Shown here: positions 40,518-50,328 of the stretch, piece by piece
Layout of the letters: each line of letters starts with the position of its first letter
How positions within the stretch are numbered: position 1 is the first letter of the stretch
From: Pseudogulbenkiania subflava DSM 22618
GTDB lineage: Bacteria > Pseudomonadota > Gammaproteobacteria > Burkholderiales > Chromobacteriaceae
Assembly (NCBI RefSeq): GCF_900177275.1
Contig: NZ_FXAG01000019.1
Location: forward strand, 28,315 to 92,314
DNA length: 64,000 nt
Direction of reading: 5' to 3'
Translations under genes and position numbers: made by a program
Notes under the pieces: model-generated
The model's database searches: none
What the model saw: the letters and a program-made list of their open reading frames with translations, nothing else
What the model was told of the DNA's origin: nothing

Positions 40518-40533
40518 GGGGGCGATAGCCCCC
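40518..40533 (+). terminator. Short hairpin between secD and secF
   Basis: GGGGGC-GATA-GCCCCC followed by TTT. It is too weak for full termination within a coupled operon; it may tune the SecD to SecF ratio. Confidence 0.3.
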
Positions 40534-40552
40534 TTTACCCCTAGAGGACGCA

Positions 40553-41488
40553 ATGGAGCTTTTCCGCATCAAACGGGATATCCCGTTCATGAGCTACGGC
40601 CGGCTCACCACCACCATCTCGCTGGTGACTTTCTTGCTGGCCGTCTTCTTCCTGTTCACCAAGGGGCTGAACTTCAGCGTGGAATTCACCGGCGGCACGG
40701 TGATGGAAGTGCAGTACCGGCAGGCGGCTAATCTGGGCGACATCCGCAACCGGGTGGATGCCCTCAAGTTCGGTGAGGCCACGGTACAGAGCCTGGGTAC
40801 CTCGCGCGACGTGCTGATCCGCCTGCCGAGCAAGCAGGGCATCACCTCGGCCCAGCTGTCCGAGCGGGTGATGGGCGCACTGAAGGCGGCCGACCCGGCG
40901 GTGGAACTGCGCAAGGTCGAGTTCGTCGGCCCGAGCGTGGGCGAGGAACTGGTCACCCACGGCCTGACCGCGGTGATCATCGTGTGTCTGGGCATCATGC
41001 TGTACTTGGCGCTGCGTTTCGAATGGCGCTTTGCCGTGTCGGCCATCATCGCCAACATGCACGACGTGGTGATCATTCTCGGCTGCTTCGCCTTCTTCCA
41101 GTGGGAGTTCAGCCTCACCGTGCTGGCCGGCGTGCTGGCGGTGTTGGGCTACTCGGTGAATGAGTCGGTGGTGGTGTTCGACCGTATCCGCGAGAACTTC
41201 CGCAAGGCGGCGATGCGCAACAAGAGCGTGTCCGAGATCATCGACAACGCCATCACCGCCACCATGAGCCGCACCCTGATCACGCACGGTTGTACCGAGG
41301 CCATGGTGCTGTCGATGCTGGTCTTCGGCGGCCCGGCGCTGCACGGTTTCGCCATCGCGCTGACCATCGGCATCGTGTTCGGTATCTACTCGTCGGTACT
41401 GGTGGCAAGCCCGATCGCGCTGTGGCTGGGCGTGGTACGGGAGCACATGATCAAGCCGCAGAAACCCAAGGACGAAGCGGTAGTCTGA
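40553..41488 (+). CDS. secF: Protein translocase subunit SecF
   Basis: A 311-residue protein with six membrane helices. The P1-base motif FSVEFTGGTVMEVQYRQA and the conserved GYSVNESVVVFDRIRENFR segment identify it. GAGGACG stands before the ATG. It forms the SecDF complex with the upstream product. A strong terminator follows. Confidence 0.97.
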   Translation: MELFRIKRDIPFMSYGRLTTTISLVTFLLAVFFLFTKGLNFSVEFTGGTVMEVQYRQAANLGDIRNRVDALKFGEATVQSLGTSRDVLIRLPSKQGITSAQLSERVMGALKAADPAVELRKVEFVGPSVGEELVTHGLTAVIIVCLGIMLYLALRFEWRFAVSAIIANMHDVVIILGCFAFFQWEFSLTVLAGVLAVLGYSVNESVVVFDRIRENFRKAAMRNKSVSEIIDNAITATMSRTLITHGCTEAMVLSMLVFGGPALHGFAIALTIGIVFGIYSSVLVASPIALWLGVVREHMIKPQKPKDEAVV

Positions 41489-41494
41489 TCGCTG

Positions 41495-41527
41495 AACTGG
41501 CCGGCTCGTCCGGCCAGTTTCTTTTTT
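41495..41527 (+). terminator. Intrinsic terminator of the tgt-secF operon
   Basis: AACTGGCCGG and CCGGCCAGTT pair around CTCGT and are followed by TCTTTTTT. Confidence 0.9.
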
Positions 41528-41608
41528 GATGCCTGATCGCCACCGGCGAGTAGCTCGCCCTCCCCCTCTTGCTCGCCGTCTCAACGGCTTCGGCCAACCT
41601 CCTGTACA

Positions 41609-42265
41609 ATGAGCGCCATGGAAGCCATTCAATTTCTGCTCGATTTCGTGCTGCACATCGACCGCCATCTGGCTGCACTGGTGGCGGCCTACGGCCCGTG
41701 GATCTACCTGTTCCTGTTCCTGATCGTGTTCTGCGAAACCGGGCTGGTGGTGACGCCGGTGCTGCCCGGCGACTCGCTGCTGTTCGTCGCCGGCACGCTG
41801 GCCGCCACCGGCGGCATGAACGCGCACGCGCTGGTCGCCACGCTGATCGCCGCCGCCATCCTCGGCGACACCGTCAACTACGCCATCGGCCGCCATCTCG
41901 GCCTGTCGCTGTTCGAACGCTTCCCGCGGTTGCTGAAACGGAGCTATCTCGACAAGACCCACGCCTTCTACGAACGCCATGGCGGCAAGACCATCATCCT
42001 GGCTCGTTTCGTGCCGATCGTGCGCACCTTCGCGCCGTTCGTGGCCGGGATCGGCACCATGGGCTACCGCCACTTCCTGGCCTACAACGTGATCGGCGGT
42101 GTGCTGTGGGTGGCGAGCTTCACCTACGCCGGCTACCTGTTCGGCAACCTGCCGGCAGTGAAAAGCAACCTGGAATACCTGATCTTCGGCATCATCTTCG
42201 TCTCGCTGCTGCCGGGCATCATCGAAATCTGGCGCCACAAGCGTCTCTCTCGCAAGACCGCATGA
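41609..42265 (+). CDS. DedA/VTT-family membrane protein
   Basis: A 218-residue inner-membrane protein of the SNARE-associated (VTT) family. Segments [33 protein letters not shown] and [19 protein letters not shown] are DedA hallmarks, including the conserved Glu, Asp and Arg needed for function in E. coli. Members flip polyprenyl-phosphate or phospholipids, so envelope recycling is plausible. An alternative ATG lies at 41618. The stop overlaps the mutL start (ATGA). A copy of the TTCGGCCAAC motif lies just upstream at 41589. Confidence 0.93.
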   Translation: MSAMEAIQFLLDFVLHIDRHLAALVAAYGPWIYLFLFLIVFCETGLVVTPVLPGDSLLFVAGTLAATGGMNAHALVATLIAAAILGDTVNYAIGRHLGLSLFERFPRLLKRSYLDKTHAFYERHGGKTIILARFVPIVRTFAPFVAGIGTMGYRHFLAYNVIGGVLWVASFTYAGYLFGNLPAVKSNLEYLIFGIIFVSLLPGIIEIWRHKRLSRKTA

Positions 42266-44151
42266 AACGCATCCATTCCCTGCCCGACCACCTCGTCAAC
42301 CAGATCGCCGCCGGCGAGGTGGTGGAACGTCCCGCCTCGGCGCTGAAGGAGATGCTGGAAAACAGCCTGGATGCCGGCGCCGACAAGATCACCGTCGACC
42401 TGGCGCAAGGAGGCATCAAGCTGATCCGCGTCACCGACAACGGTGGCGGCATCGTGCCGGACGATCTGCCCTTGGCGCTCGACCGCCACGCCACCAGCAA
42501 GATCGCCTCCCTCGCCGACCTGGAAAGCGTCGCCACCCTGGGCTTTCGCGGCGAGGGGCTGGCCAGCATCGCCTCGGTGTCGCGGCTGACACTGATCAGC
42601 CGCCCCCACGAGGAAGCGCACGCGCACCAGATCATCGCCATCGACGGTGCACTGCACCCGGTGGAACCGGCGGCGCACGCGCCGGGCACCAGTGTCGAGG
42701 TGGTCGATCTCTATTTCAACACCCCGGCACGGCGCAAGTTCCTCAAGAGCGAGAACACCGAGTATGCCCACTGCGCGGCGACCTTCGAGCGCATCGCGCT
42801 GGCGCACCCGCAGGTGGAGTTCCTGCTGCGCCACAACGGCAAGGTAGTGTGGCGCCTGCCATCGCAATCCCTGGCCGAGCGCGTCGGGGCGCTGCTTGGC
42901 AAGGATTTCGTCGACTCCGCGTTGCCACTGGAAACGACGGCCGGTGGGCTGCAGTTGGCCGGTTTCGTGGCCAGCCCGACCTATTCCAAGGCCAGTCGCG
43001 ATGCGCAGTATTTCTACGTCAACGGCCGCTTCGTGCGTGACAAGACCGCACAGCACGCCTTACGCCAGGCCTACCGCGACGTGCTGCATCACGACCGCCA
43101 TCCGGCCTACGCGCTGTTCTTGAACATCGACCCTGCTGGCGTCGACGTCAACGTGCACCCGACCAAGATCGAGGTGCGCTTCCGCGAATCGCAGGCCATC
43201 CACCAGTTTCTGTTCCACAGCGTCAACAAGGCGCTGGCGGCCACCACCGCCGGAGCCGCACCGGCCGTCGCATTGGCCGACAATCCCGCAGCCGATTCGG
43301 CTTCGGCCACCCCGTCGAGCGGCGCACAGGCTCCGTCAGGTCTGTTCGGTGGTGGTGCGGGTAGCAGCCGTACTCCAGTACAGACCTTCCGCTACGAGCA
43401 GCAGAGTATTCCGCTCAACGTAGCGCGCGAGGCCGTCGGCATGTATGACGCGATGTTCTCCGGGCTGCGCGAGGAAGAACGCCAAGCCGACAGCCGCCCA
43501 GCGATGCCACTGCCGTCCCCCTTACCGGCGGCCACGCTGGCCGCCCTGCCCGACAGCGACGACGGCATCCCGCCGCTCGGCTTCGCACTGGCACAGTTGC
43601 ACGGCGTCTACATCCTCAGCCAATGCCAGGAAGGGCTGATCGTGGTCGACATGCACGCGGCGCACGAGCGCATCGTCTACGAAAGGCTGAAGACCGCGCT
43701 GGAGAGCGACAGCATCCCGATGCAACCCTTGCTGCTGCCGGTGTCGTTCGCTGCCGACCGCATGGAGGCCGCCACGGTACACGAGCACGGCGAGGAGATG
43801 AAGCGGCTCGGCGTCGAACTCGCTCCGCTCTCGCCCACCCAGATCGCCGTGCGCGGCGTACCGGTGTGGCTGAAGGATGGCAACCCGGTGGAACTGGCAC
43901 GCGCGGTGCTGAAGGACGTGCGCGAATTCGGCCTGACACAGGTGTTGACCGAGCGCCGCAACGAGCTCTTGGCCACCATGGCCTGCCACGGTGCGGTGCG
44001 AGCCAACCGTCAGCTGACGCTGGCCGAGATGAACGCGCTGCTGCGCGACATGGAAGCCACCGAGCGCTCCGGCCAGTGCAACCACGGCCGCCCGACCTGG
44101 AGCCGGCTGAGCATGAAGGACCTCGACAACCTGTTCATGCGCGGGCGCTGA
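42262..44151 (+). CDS. mutL: DNA mismatch repair protein MutL
   Basis: A 629-residue protein of the GHKL ATPase class. The N-terminal ATPase motifs are [13 protein letters not shown] (catalytic Glu), DNGGGI, and [13 protein letters not shown]; the linker (about 330-430) is poorly conserved, and the C-terminal dimerisation domain follows. I see no clear DQHAxxE(X)4E endonuclease motif: [16 protein letters not shown] is present at its position, which has HAAHERI with Met for Gln, so endonuclease activity is doubtful on sight. It couples MutS to strand removal. The start overlaps the DedA stop. Confidence 0.96.
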   Translation: MKRIHSLPDHLVNQIAAGEVVERPASALKEMLENSLDAGADKITVDLAQGGIKLIRVTDNGGGIVPDDLPLALDRHATSKIASLADLESVATLGFRGEGLASIASVSRLTLISRPHEEAHAHQIIAIDGALHPVEPAAHAPGTSVEVVDLYFNTPARRKFLKSENTEYAHCAATFERIALAHPQVEFLLRHNGKVVWRLPSQSLAERVGALLGKDFVDSALPLETTAGGLQLAGFVASPTYSKASRDAQYFYVNGRFVRDKTAQHALRQAYRDVLHHDRHPAYALFLNIDPAGVDVNVHPTKIEVRFRESQAIHQFLFHSVNKALAATTAGAAPAVALADNPAADSASATPSSGAQAPSGLFGGGAGSSRTPVQTFRYEQQSIPLNVAREAVGMYDAMFSGLREEERQADSRPAMPLPSPLPAATLAALPDSDDGIPPLGFALAQLHGVYILSQCQEGLIVVDMHAAHERIVYERLKTALESDSIPMQPLLLPVSFAADRMEAATVHEHGEEMKRLGVELAPLSPTQIAVRGVPVWLKDGNPVELARAVLKDVREFGLTQVLTERRNELLATMACHGAVRANRQLTLAEMNALLRDMEATERSGQCNHGRPTWSRLSMKDLDNLFMRGR

Positions 44152-44323
44152 GGACCTGTTCACGCTCTTGCTGCGAGTCCCTGAGCGGGGCTCATGCGCA
44201 CTGCGTGCGAATCTCTGATTCGCTCTGCGATCAGAAATCCTCATGTACTGTGTGTACATTCCGGTTTCTGTGCTGCTCTTCACCCCGCTGAGGGACGCTC
44301 GCGACAGATCGTGAGCAGGTTCT
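44151..44323. repeat. Intergenic palindromic element, family B copy 2
   Basis: A 173-bp element between mutL and sbcB begins GACCTGTTCACGCTCTTGCTG and, read on the other strand from its end, AGAACCTGCTCACGATCTGT. Further inside, CCCTGAGCGGGG faces CCCTCAGCGGGG, so most of the element is an imperfect inverted repeat around a GTACTGTGTGTAC centre. It is related to the copy at 13412-13610. Confidence 0.75.
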
Positions 44324-44407
44324 GACAGAGATACCCGACCGCTGGCGATTGGCCGAAGTGGGCCGTGGTGCGACAATGCCGCATTTTCCGACCGACTTCG
44401 CCATCCC

Positions 44408-45835
44408 ATGTCCTCTCACACCTTCTTTTGGCACGACTATGAGACCTTCGGCGCCGTGCCGCGCCAAGACCGCCCGGCGCAGTTCGCCGGCATCCGCACC
44501 GATGCAGAGCTGAACGAGATCGGCGAACCGGTCATGCTGTATTGCCAACCGGCGCCTGACTATCTGCCCTCGCCAGAAGCCTGCCTGCTCACCGGCATCA
44601 CCCCCCAGCTGTGTCAACAACACGGCGTGGCCGAGCACGAATTCGCTGGCGTGATCGAGCGCGAACTGGCCACGCCGGGCACCATCGGCGTCGGCTATAA
44701 CTCGTTGCGTTTCGACGACGAAGTCACCCGCTTCCTGTTCTGGCGCAATCTGATCGACCCCTACGCGCGCGAGTGGCAGAACCAGTGCGGGCGCTGGGAT
44801 CTGCTCGACCTGGTTCGCGCCACCTACGCGCTGCGCCCCGAAGGCATCGAGTGGCCCAAGCACGATACCGGCCTGCCCAGTTTCAAGCTCGAGCACCTGT
44901 CCGCCGCCAATGGGCTGGCACACGAGACCGCGCACGATGCGCTCTCCGACGTGCGCGCCACCATCGCTCTGGCACGGCTGATCCGCCAACACCAGCCCAA
45001 GCTGTTCGAGTTCTATCTCGGTCTGCGCAAAAAAGACGCCGTGCGTCACCAGCTCAGCCTGCACGCCCCGCGCCCACTGCTGCACGTCTCCGGCATGTAC
45101 GGGGCTGAGCGCGGCAACCTGGCGGTGATCTGGCCACTGGCCGAACACCCGAGCAACAAGAACGAAGTCATCGTCTGGGATCTGGCCTACGACCCCTCCG
45201 AATTGCGCGGACTCGGCCCGGATACGATCCGCCAGCGACTGTTCAGCCGCAACGACGAGCTGCCCGATGGCGTCAGCCGGCTCCCGATCAAAACCATCCA
45301 CATCAACAAATCGCCATTCGTCGTGAGCAACCTGCGCGTCCTGAGTGCCGAGCGCGCCGAGCACTGGGGCATCGATCTCGACGCCATCAACCGCCACGCC
45401 GAAACCGCCCAAGCCCTGCCAAACCTGACCCCGGTCTGGCGTAAGGTATACCAGCGCGAGACCGGTGCACCCGCCGACGTGGACGAAAACCTCTACGGTG
45501 GCTTCGTTTCCAACAACGACCGCCGCGAACTCACCCGGTTGCGCACGCTGTCGGCGGCGCAACTGGCCGGCGAGCGCCCTGTGTTTGACGATGCACAGCT
45601 CACCGAGCAACTGTTCCGTTACCGCGCGCGCAACTTCCCCGGCTCGCTAACGGCAGCCGAGCAGGTCCGTTGGCAGGAGTGGTGCCGACAAAAGCTGATC
45701 GACGGCGCCATTCCCGGCCGCCACCGCACCCAGTGCCTGGAGGAGATTGCCTCTCTGGAAGCCACAGCCGACGCGCGTGGCCAGGCCCTGTTAGCGGCCA
45801 TCCGTCAGTTTGTCGACCAAACCGCCCCAGCCTGA
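44408..45835 (+). CDS. sbcB: Exodeoxyribonuclease I
   Basis: A 475-residue protein, the length of E. coli ExoI. The DnaQ-like DEDDh core is seen in [12 protein letters not shown] (Asp10, Glu12), [19 protein letters not shown] and [20 protein letters not shown]. An SH3-like and a C-terminal helical domain follow. It digests single-stranded DNA from 3' to 5' in recombination and in mismatch repair, which suits its place next to mutL. Confidence 0.96.
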   Translation: MSSHTFFWHDYETFGAVPRQDRPAQFAGIRTDAELNEIGEPVMLYCQPAPDYLPSPEACLLTGITPQLCQQHGVAEHEFAGVIERELATPGTIGVGYNSLRFDDEVTRFLFWRNLIDPYAREWQNQCGRWDLLDLVRATYALRPEGIEWPKHDTGLPSFKLEHLSAANGLAHETAHDALSDVRATIALARLIRQHQPKLFEFYLGLRKKDAVRHQLSLHAPRPLLHVSGMYGAERGNLAVIWPLAEHPSNKNEVIVWDLAYDPSELRGLGPDTIRQRLFSRNDELPDGVSRLPIKTIHINKSPFVVSNLRVLSAERAEHWGIDLDAINRHAETAQALPNLTPVWRKVYQRETGAPADVDENLYGGFVSNNDRRELTRLRTLSAAQLAGERPVFDDAQLTEQLFRYRARNFPGSLTAAEQVRWQEWCRQKLIDGAIPGRHRTQCLEEIASLEATADARGQALLAAIRQFVDQTAPA

Positions 45836-45886
45836 GCCCCGTCATCCGGCAGGCGCCGGGAGAAAATCTGCGCGACCCTGTCCGTC

Positions 45887-45929
45887 GCTTCGGCCAACCT
45901 TGCGTGCCGCTGCAAAGGTTGGCCGAAGC
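45887..45929. promoter_or_regulatory. Inverted pair of the TTCGGCCAACCT motif between sbcB and miaA
   Basis: GCTTCGGCCAACCTT (45887-45901) and its exact complement (45915-45929) form a 15-bp stem with a 13-base loop, 52 bases after the sbcB stop. The arms are two copies of the 10-mer that is over-represented in this window. No T run follows, but it could act as a terminator or as an uptake signal. Confidence 0.65.
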
Positions 45930-45977
45930 CCCGTCGGGTGCGACAATATCGCCTTGTCGCACTCATCGCCGCACCCC

Positions 45978-46937
45978 ATGACCACCCCCACCAAAGCCAT
46001 CCTGCTGATGGGCCCCACCGCCTCCGGCAAAACCGGATTGGCACTCGAACTGGCCCGCCACTTTCCGATGGAAATCATCAGCGTCGACTCCGCGCTGGTC
46101 TACCGTGACATGGACATCGGCACCGCCAAGCCCAGCCGTGACGAGATGGCCCAGGTGCCCCATCACCTGATCGACATCATCAGCCCGATGGAATCCTACT
46201 CCGCAGCGCAGTTTCACGCCGATGCCAACCGCCTGATCGACGATATCGCGGCACGCGGCAAGGTGCCGCTCCTGGTCGGCGGCACGATGCTCTACTTCAA
46301 GGCATTGATCGACGGCCTCTCCGACATGCCGCCCGCCGACATCGCCACCCGCGCCCAACTCGACCTCGAGGCCGCCAAATACGGATGGCCCGCACTGCAC
46401 GCACAACTCGCCGAAGCCGACCCGATCACCGCCGCACGCCTCGAACCGATGGACTCGCAGCGCATCCAGCGCGCGCTGGAGGTCTTCCGGCTTACCGGCA
46501 AGCCGCTCTCTGCGTGGCACGCCGAAGGACGCAGCCAGGCGGCCCGCTTCAAGATGCTCAAACTGGCGCTGATTCCGCAAGACCGCGCCTGGCTGCACGA
46601 ACGCATCGCGCTACGCTTCCGGCTGATGCTGGAACAGTTCTTCCTTGATGAAGTCGTGCGCCTGCGCCAGCGCTACCCCGAGCTCACGCCCGACCTGCCC
46701 TCGATGCGCTGCGTCGGCTACCGTCAGGCTTGGGAGCACCTCGACGGCCAAGCCAGCTACGCCGATTTCCTCGACAAAGGCATCGCCGCCACCCGGCAAC
46801 TGGCCAAGCGCCAGCTGACCTGGCTGCGCTCGATGCCCGACGTCACCGTCCTCGAGCCCGCCAGCCCGACTGTCACCACCACGGCACTGAACGTTTGTCG
46901 CGATTTCCTGTCGGCGTCGACGCCACACGCTACTTAA
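45978..46937 (+). CDS. miaA: tRNA dimethylallyltransferase
   Basis: A 319-residue enzyme that adds dimethylallyl to A37 of tRNAs reading UNN codons. The P-loop [15 protein letters not shown], the [17 protein letters not shown] segment and [20 protein letters not shown] are characteristic. The ATG at 45978 fits the family N-terminus; the longer frame runs through the hairpin and is rejected. hfq does not follow here, unlike in many proteobacteria. Confidence 0.96.
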   Translation: MTTPTKAILLMGPTASGKTGLALELARHFPMEIISVDSALVYRDMDIGTAKPSRDEMAQVPHHLIDIISPMESYSAAQFHADANRLIDDIAARGKVPLLVGGTMLYFKALIDGLSDMPPADIATRAQLDLEAAKYGWPALHAQLAEADPITAARLEPMDSQRIQRALEVFRLTGKPLSAWHAEGRSQAARFKMLKLALIPQDRAWLHERIALRFRLMLEQFFLDEVVRLRQRYPELTPDLPSMRCVGYRQAWEHLDGQASYADFLDKGIAATRQLAKRQLTWLRSMPDVTVLEPASPTVTTTALNVCRDFLSASTPHAT

Positions 46938-47022
46938 AATCAAACAGGACAACGGCAGATCAGCGCCTTAAACCGGGCTCTTTCGACTATCATGAAAAAG
47001 ATTGGACGGATCCGGAAAAATT

Positions 47023-47445
47023 ATGAGAAAAGCTTGGGCGGGATTCACCCTGATTGAACTCTTGATTGCCATCGTCGTGGTGGCCATCTTGATGTCGCTC
47101 GCCGTTCCGGCCTATCAGGATTACGTGCGGCGCAGCCGCATCAACGCGGCGCTGGCCCAGCTGTCCCAAACCCGCGTGAGTCTGGAGCAATACTACGCCG
47201 ACAACCGCAGCTACGCCGCCTCCGGCACTACCTGCGGTGCGACACCCTCCTCGGTTGACTACTTCACCCTGGCCTGCACGGCCAGCGGCAGCACCGGCTA
47301 CACCCTCAGCGCCACCGGCGCCACGGTGATGGCCGGTTACGATTACAGCCTGGATCAGAGCAACAGCAAGACCACCAGCAAATACAAGGGCACCACCTAC
47401 TCGCCGGTCAAAGCCTGCTGGTATATCAAGGGGGACGAATGTTGA
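47023..47445 (+). CDS. Type IV pilin-like protein (PilE/ComP-like minor pilin)
   Basis: A 140-residue prepilin. A seven-residue basic leader (MRKAWAG) precedes the cleavage site and the hydrophobic helix FTLIELLIAIVVVAILMSLA, with Glu5 after the cut. Two to four Cys in the C-terminal part can close a D-region (TTCGAT, TLACTASG, KACWYIKGDEC). It heads the minor-pilin genes and may be a ComP-like or structural subunit. The ATG at 47023 is chosen because it gives the standard short leader. The next gene overlaps by seven bases. Confidence 0.9.
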   Translation: MRKAWAGFTLIELLIAIVVVAILMSLAVPAYQDYVRRSRINAALAQLSQTRVSLEQYYADNRSYAASGTTCGATPSSVDYFTLACTASGSTGYTLSATGATVMAGYDYSLDQSNSKTTSKYKGTTYSPVKACWYIKGDEC

Positions 47446-47993
47446 GCCGGACTCGACAGGTCGGCTTCACCCTGACCGAAATGCTGATCACGCTGGCGCT
47501 GATGGCCATCGTGCTGGCTTTGGCTGTGCCCAACTTTTCTGTCTGGTTGATGAACCACCAGATCCGTAATGCCGCTGACACCGCCATGGCCAGCCTGCAA
47601 CTGGCTCGGGCTGAAGCCATCCGGACAAACTCTTTGGTAAGGGTAAGTATCGATAGCACAGGTAAAATCTGGACTGTGAACACACTGCAATCTGACTGCA
47701 GCACGGTTTCACAGACACTTCAGCAAAAAAACTTTGCTGAAGATGCACCCAAGGTCACCATCACCCGGACCCCATCTACTGTGACCAATGTCACTTTCAA
47801 CGGACTAGGCCGAGTGATGGATGGAACAACAACAACCTGCTCCGGGGTCGTAGCCCTCACTCAACTGAACTTCGACGTCACCACCATCGCCGCGGCCGAC
47901 AGCAAGGACATGCGCATCACCCTGCAGACGGGAGGCGCACTGAAGTTGTGCGACCCCAACGTCACCAGCTCGACCGACCCGAGGAAGTGCTGA
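47439..47993 (+). CDS. fimT: FimT/GspH-type minor pseudopilin
   Basis: A 184-residue prepilin with leader MLSRTRQVG cut before FTLTEMLITLALMAIVLALA. The following NHQIRNAADTAMASLQLARAE region is the GspH/FimT signature. FimT proteins in other bacteria bind DNA during natural transformation, while related pseudopilins help prime pilus assembly. It is the second gene in the minor-pilin operon. Confidence 0.9.
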   Translation: MLSRTRQVGFTLTEMLITLALMAIVLALAVPNFSVWLMNHQIRNAADTAMASLQLARAEAIRTNSLVRVSIDSTGKIWTVNTLQSDCSTVSQTLQQKNFAEDAPKVTITRTPSTVTNVTFNGLGRVMDGTTTTCSGVVALTQLNFDVTTIAAADSKDMRITLQTGGALKLCDPNVTSSTDPRKC

Positions 47994-47995
47994 CC

Positions 47996-48469
47996 ATGGC
48001 CCGCCCAGGCATCTCACGGCAAAACCAGCAAGGCTCGACCCTGATCGAAGCCCTGATCGCCATGGCCATTTTCGCCATCAGCATCCTTGCCCTGATCGCC
48101 CTGCAAGGCTTCACCATTCGCGCCAACAGCGAAAATCAGTACCGCGGACAGGCCACCTACCTCGCCAACAGCCTGATCGGACAGATGTGGGCGGCCCGTG
48201 CCAGCGGCAGCTTTGCTACCAACTTCGCCTTCAACAGCGGCCATACCTGTGATGGCAGCAGCACCAGTTCCAGCCAGGCCGAAGTCACCAACTGGCTGAG
48301 CTCGATCAACTCGACCCTGCCCAATGCCACGGCAGCTCGCCAATCGGTCACCATCGCCTCGACCCTTAGCGGTTCCGCCAATCAGGTCACCGTCACGATC
48401 TGCTGGCAAAACACATCCGACAGCGATGTGCGCCACTTCACTACCACCACGCTGATCCCCACTTCCTGA
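47996..48469 (+). CDS. pilV: Type IV pilus minor pilin PilV
   Basis: A 157-residue prepilin with leader ending QQG, then STLIEALIAMAIFAISILAL, with Ser rather than Phe at mature position 1. The ISILALIALQGFTIRANSENQYR stretch is typical of PilV. It is part of the tip complex with PilW, PilX and PilY1. The ATG at 47996 follows GAGGAAG; three bases separate it from fimT. Confidence 0.88.
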   Translation: MARPGISRQNQQGSTLIEALIAMAIFAISILALIALQGFTIRANSENQYRGQATYLANSLIGQMWAARASGSFATNFAFNSGHTCDGSSTSSSQAEVTNWLSSINSTLPNATAARQSVTIASTLSGSANQVTVTICWQNTSDSDVRHFTTTTLIPTS

Positions 48470-48479
48470 GGCGATCACC

Positions 48480-49688
48480 ATGAATCAGCCGCATTTACGC
48501 TCCCCGCGCCGCCAGTCCGGCATCAGCCTGATCGAAATCATGATCGGGCTGACCATCGCGCTGATCACCACGCTGATGCTCTCGCAAATCATGGGGCTGT
48601 GGTGGAACCAGCGCAAAACCACCGACTCCGCGTCGGAAGGTCAAAACCAGGGGCTGACTTCCATGGTGCTGATGGAACAGGCAATCCGCAGCGCTGGCTA
48701 CGGCACCCAGATCGGGACGCTGATCAATTGTGCCCAGAGCTTTTCGTATGTTGGCACCAATGGAGCTAATGGCGGACCCGACACTTTTACTGGCGCCAGC
48801 TTCGGCACATCCATTGCACCTTTGCTCATCGTCGACGGCGGAACCAACGGTGAGGCCGACCAGATACTCGTCCGCAATGGGAAAGGCAACATCAGCTTCG
48901 GCCTGACCACCCTCAGAGATGACATGCCGAAGCCATCCTCCACACTCAAGGTCAACTCAGTCTCGGGCTTTGAAGTGGCCACATTCTCAGTTTTGTATCA
49001 TCCCCCGGGTATCACCCCTAACGACCCAGCAACAACCCCCCTGGATGAAAGCAAGGGTTACTGCACCCGCTTCGACCTCACCGCATCGAATGGGCAGGCT
49101 CTCACCCTGCAGCAGAACCCAGGCCAGAACAATACCAATGGCAAGGTCTACAATCCTGCAGGGGATCCCAGTGGATGGCCCGGCTATAAGAGCGGCGACT
49201 ACATCATTAAGATCGGCTCGGACATCATTACTAGCACCTATTCGGTGGACGAAAGCAACCGCCAACTGAAGCTCGCCGACGCTTCGATGCGTGTTGCCAC
49301 CGTCAACTACACGCTGGGCGAGAACATCATCAACATGCAGGCGCAGTATGGAGTTAAGGCCGCTGGCAGCAGCACTTTCTCCTGGAAAGACGCAGTAGAT
49401 AATGGCTCTGACCATTACGATGCCAATACGTTGGCCAATGACAGCGCCAGCCTGACCAAGATTCTCACCCTGCAGGCGGTGAAGCTGGCTGTAGTATCCC
49501 GCGTCCCGAAACGCGAAAGCGGCATCGTCACCACCGCCTGTTCCGGTTTTTCCAACGGCATCTGTATCTGGAGTGGTACCAAGGTACGGCTGGACGGCGG
49601 CGCGGGCGGTACCGAATGGCAGCATTACAAATACCGCATCTACGAAAGCGTCATCCCGCTGAGGAACACGATATGGTCCGCCGGCTAG
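48480..49688 (+). CDS. pilW: Type IV pilus minor pilin PilW
   Basis: A 402-residue prepilin. The leader ends RRQSG and the helix is ISLIEIMIGLTIALITTLML. The long C-terminal globular part (FSYVGTNGANGGPDTFTGAS and onwards) belongs to the larger PilW class. It joins PilV, PilX and PilY1 at the pilus tip. Codon use in the central part is a little richer in A+T than in core genes. Confidence 0.9.
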   Translation: MNQPHLRSPRRQSGISLIEIMIGLTIALITTLMLSQIMGLWWNQRKTTDSASEGQNQGLTSMVLMEQAIRSAGYGTQIGTLINCAQSFSYVGTNGANGGPDTFTGASFGTSIAPLLIVDGGTNGEADQILVRNGKGNISFGLTTLRDDMPKPSSTLKVNSVSGFEVATFSVLYHPPGITPNDPATTPLDESKGYCTRFDLTASNGQALTLQQNPGQNNTNGKVYNPAGDPSGWPGYKSGDYIIKIGSDIITSTYSVDESNRQLKLADASMRVATVNYTLGENIINMQAQYGVKAAGSSTFSWKDAVDNGSDHYDANTLANDSASLTKILTLQAVKLAVVSRVPKRESGIVTTACSGFSNGICIWSGTKVRLDGGAGGTEWQHYKYRIYESVIPLRNTIWSAG

Positions 49689-50317
49689 CTATGACGACAC
49701 ACCCCCTGAAGAGCGCCCAGCGTGGTGTCTCGCTGGTCATCACCCTGATCGCCATGATCGCCATCCTGCTCATCGGCGTGGCCATGGTACGGGTGGTGGA
49801 TTTCTCCGGCCTGATGACGCGTAACCTCGCCTTCCGGGAGGGTGGCATCCACCTCACCGATGTCGGGCTGCAATATGGTTTGTCGGCGCTCGGCAGCCTG
49901 AGCAGCACCACGCTGGATGGTTCCAATGCTGCCAGTTGCAGCGCCAACTCGACCACCTTCAACAATTGCTACTACCCGGTGGACCTGGACACCAATAGCG
50001 ACGGCGTACCGGACAACATAGATTGGTCCACGATCAGTGCCATCAATGTTCCCAACAGCTCGGGCTATACCGTGAAATTCGTCATCGAACGCCTGTGCAC
50101 CGGCACCCTGGGCACAGCCGTCACCGACAAGGCCGGCAAATGCCAGTACGCCATCCCCTCGAGTGGTAGCACATCAACATTGGGAGGCAGCAAGAAAATC
50201 GGCAGTACGGTGTTCTCCGGCTTGAGTTCCAACAATAGCATCTATTACCGCGTCACCAGCCGCGCCGAAGGCCCAGGCGGCAGCCTGAGCATGTCCCAGA
50301 CCATTCTCACGCGATAG
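49673..50317 (+). CDS. pilX: Type IV pilus minor pilin PilX
   Basis: A 214-residue protein with N-terminal hydrophobic helix RGVSLVITLIAMIAILLIGV in the PilX style, without Glu5 in the usual place. The ATG at 49673 follows GAGGAAC and overlaps the pilW end by 16 bases; an ATG at 49691 is possible. It sits between pilW and pilY1, the standard PilX position. Confidence 0.88.
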   Translation: MVRRLAMTTHPLKSAQRGVSLVITLIAMIAILLIGVAMVRVVDFSGLMTRNLAFREGGIHLTDVGLQYGLSALGSLSSTTLDGSNAASCSANSTTFNNCYYPVDLDTNSDGVPDNIDWSTISAINVPNSSGYTVKFVIERLCTGTLGTAVTDKAGKCQYAIPSSGSTSTLGGSKKIGSTVFSGLSSNNSIYYRVTSRAEGPGGSLSMSQTILTR

Positions 50318-50328
50318 GAAACACCGCC

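Noticed and set aside
41569..42261. Extension of the mutL frame to 860 codons, suggesting a fusion protein
   Set aside because: The extra part is an out-of-phase reading of the DedA gene. MutL homology starts at the ATG at 42262, which overlaps the DedA stop.
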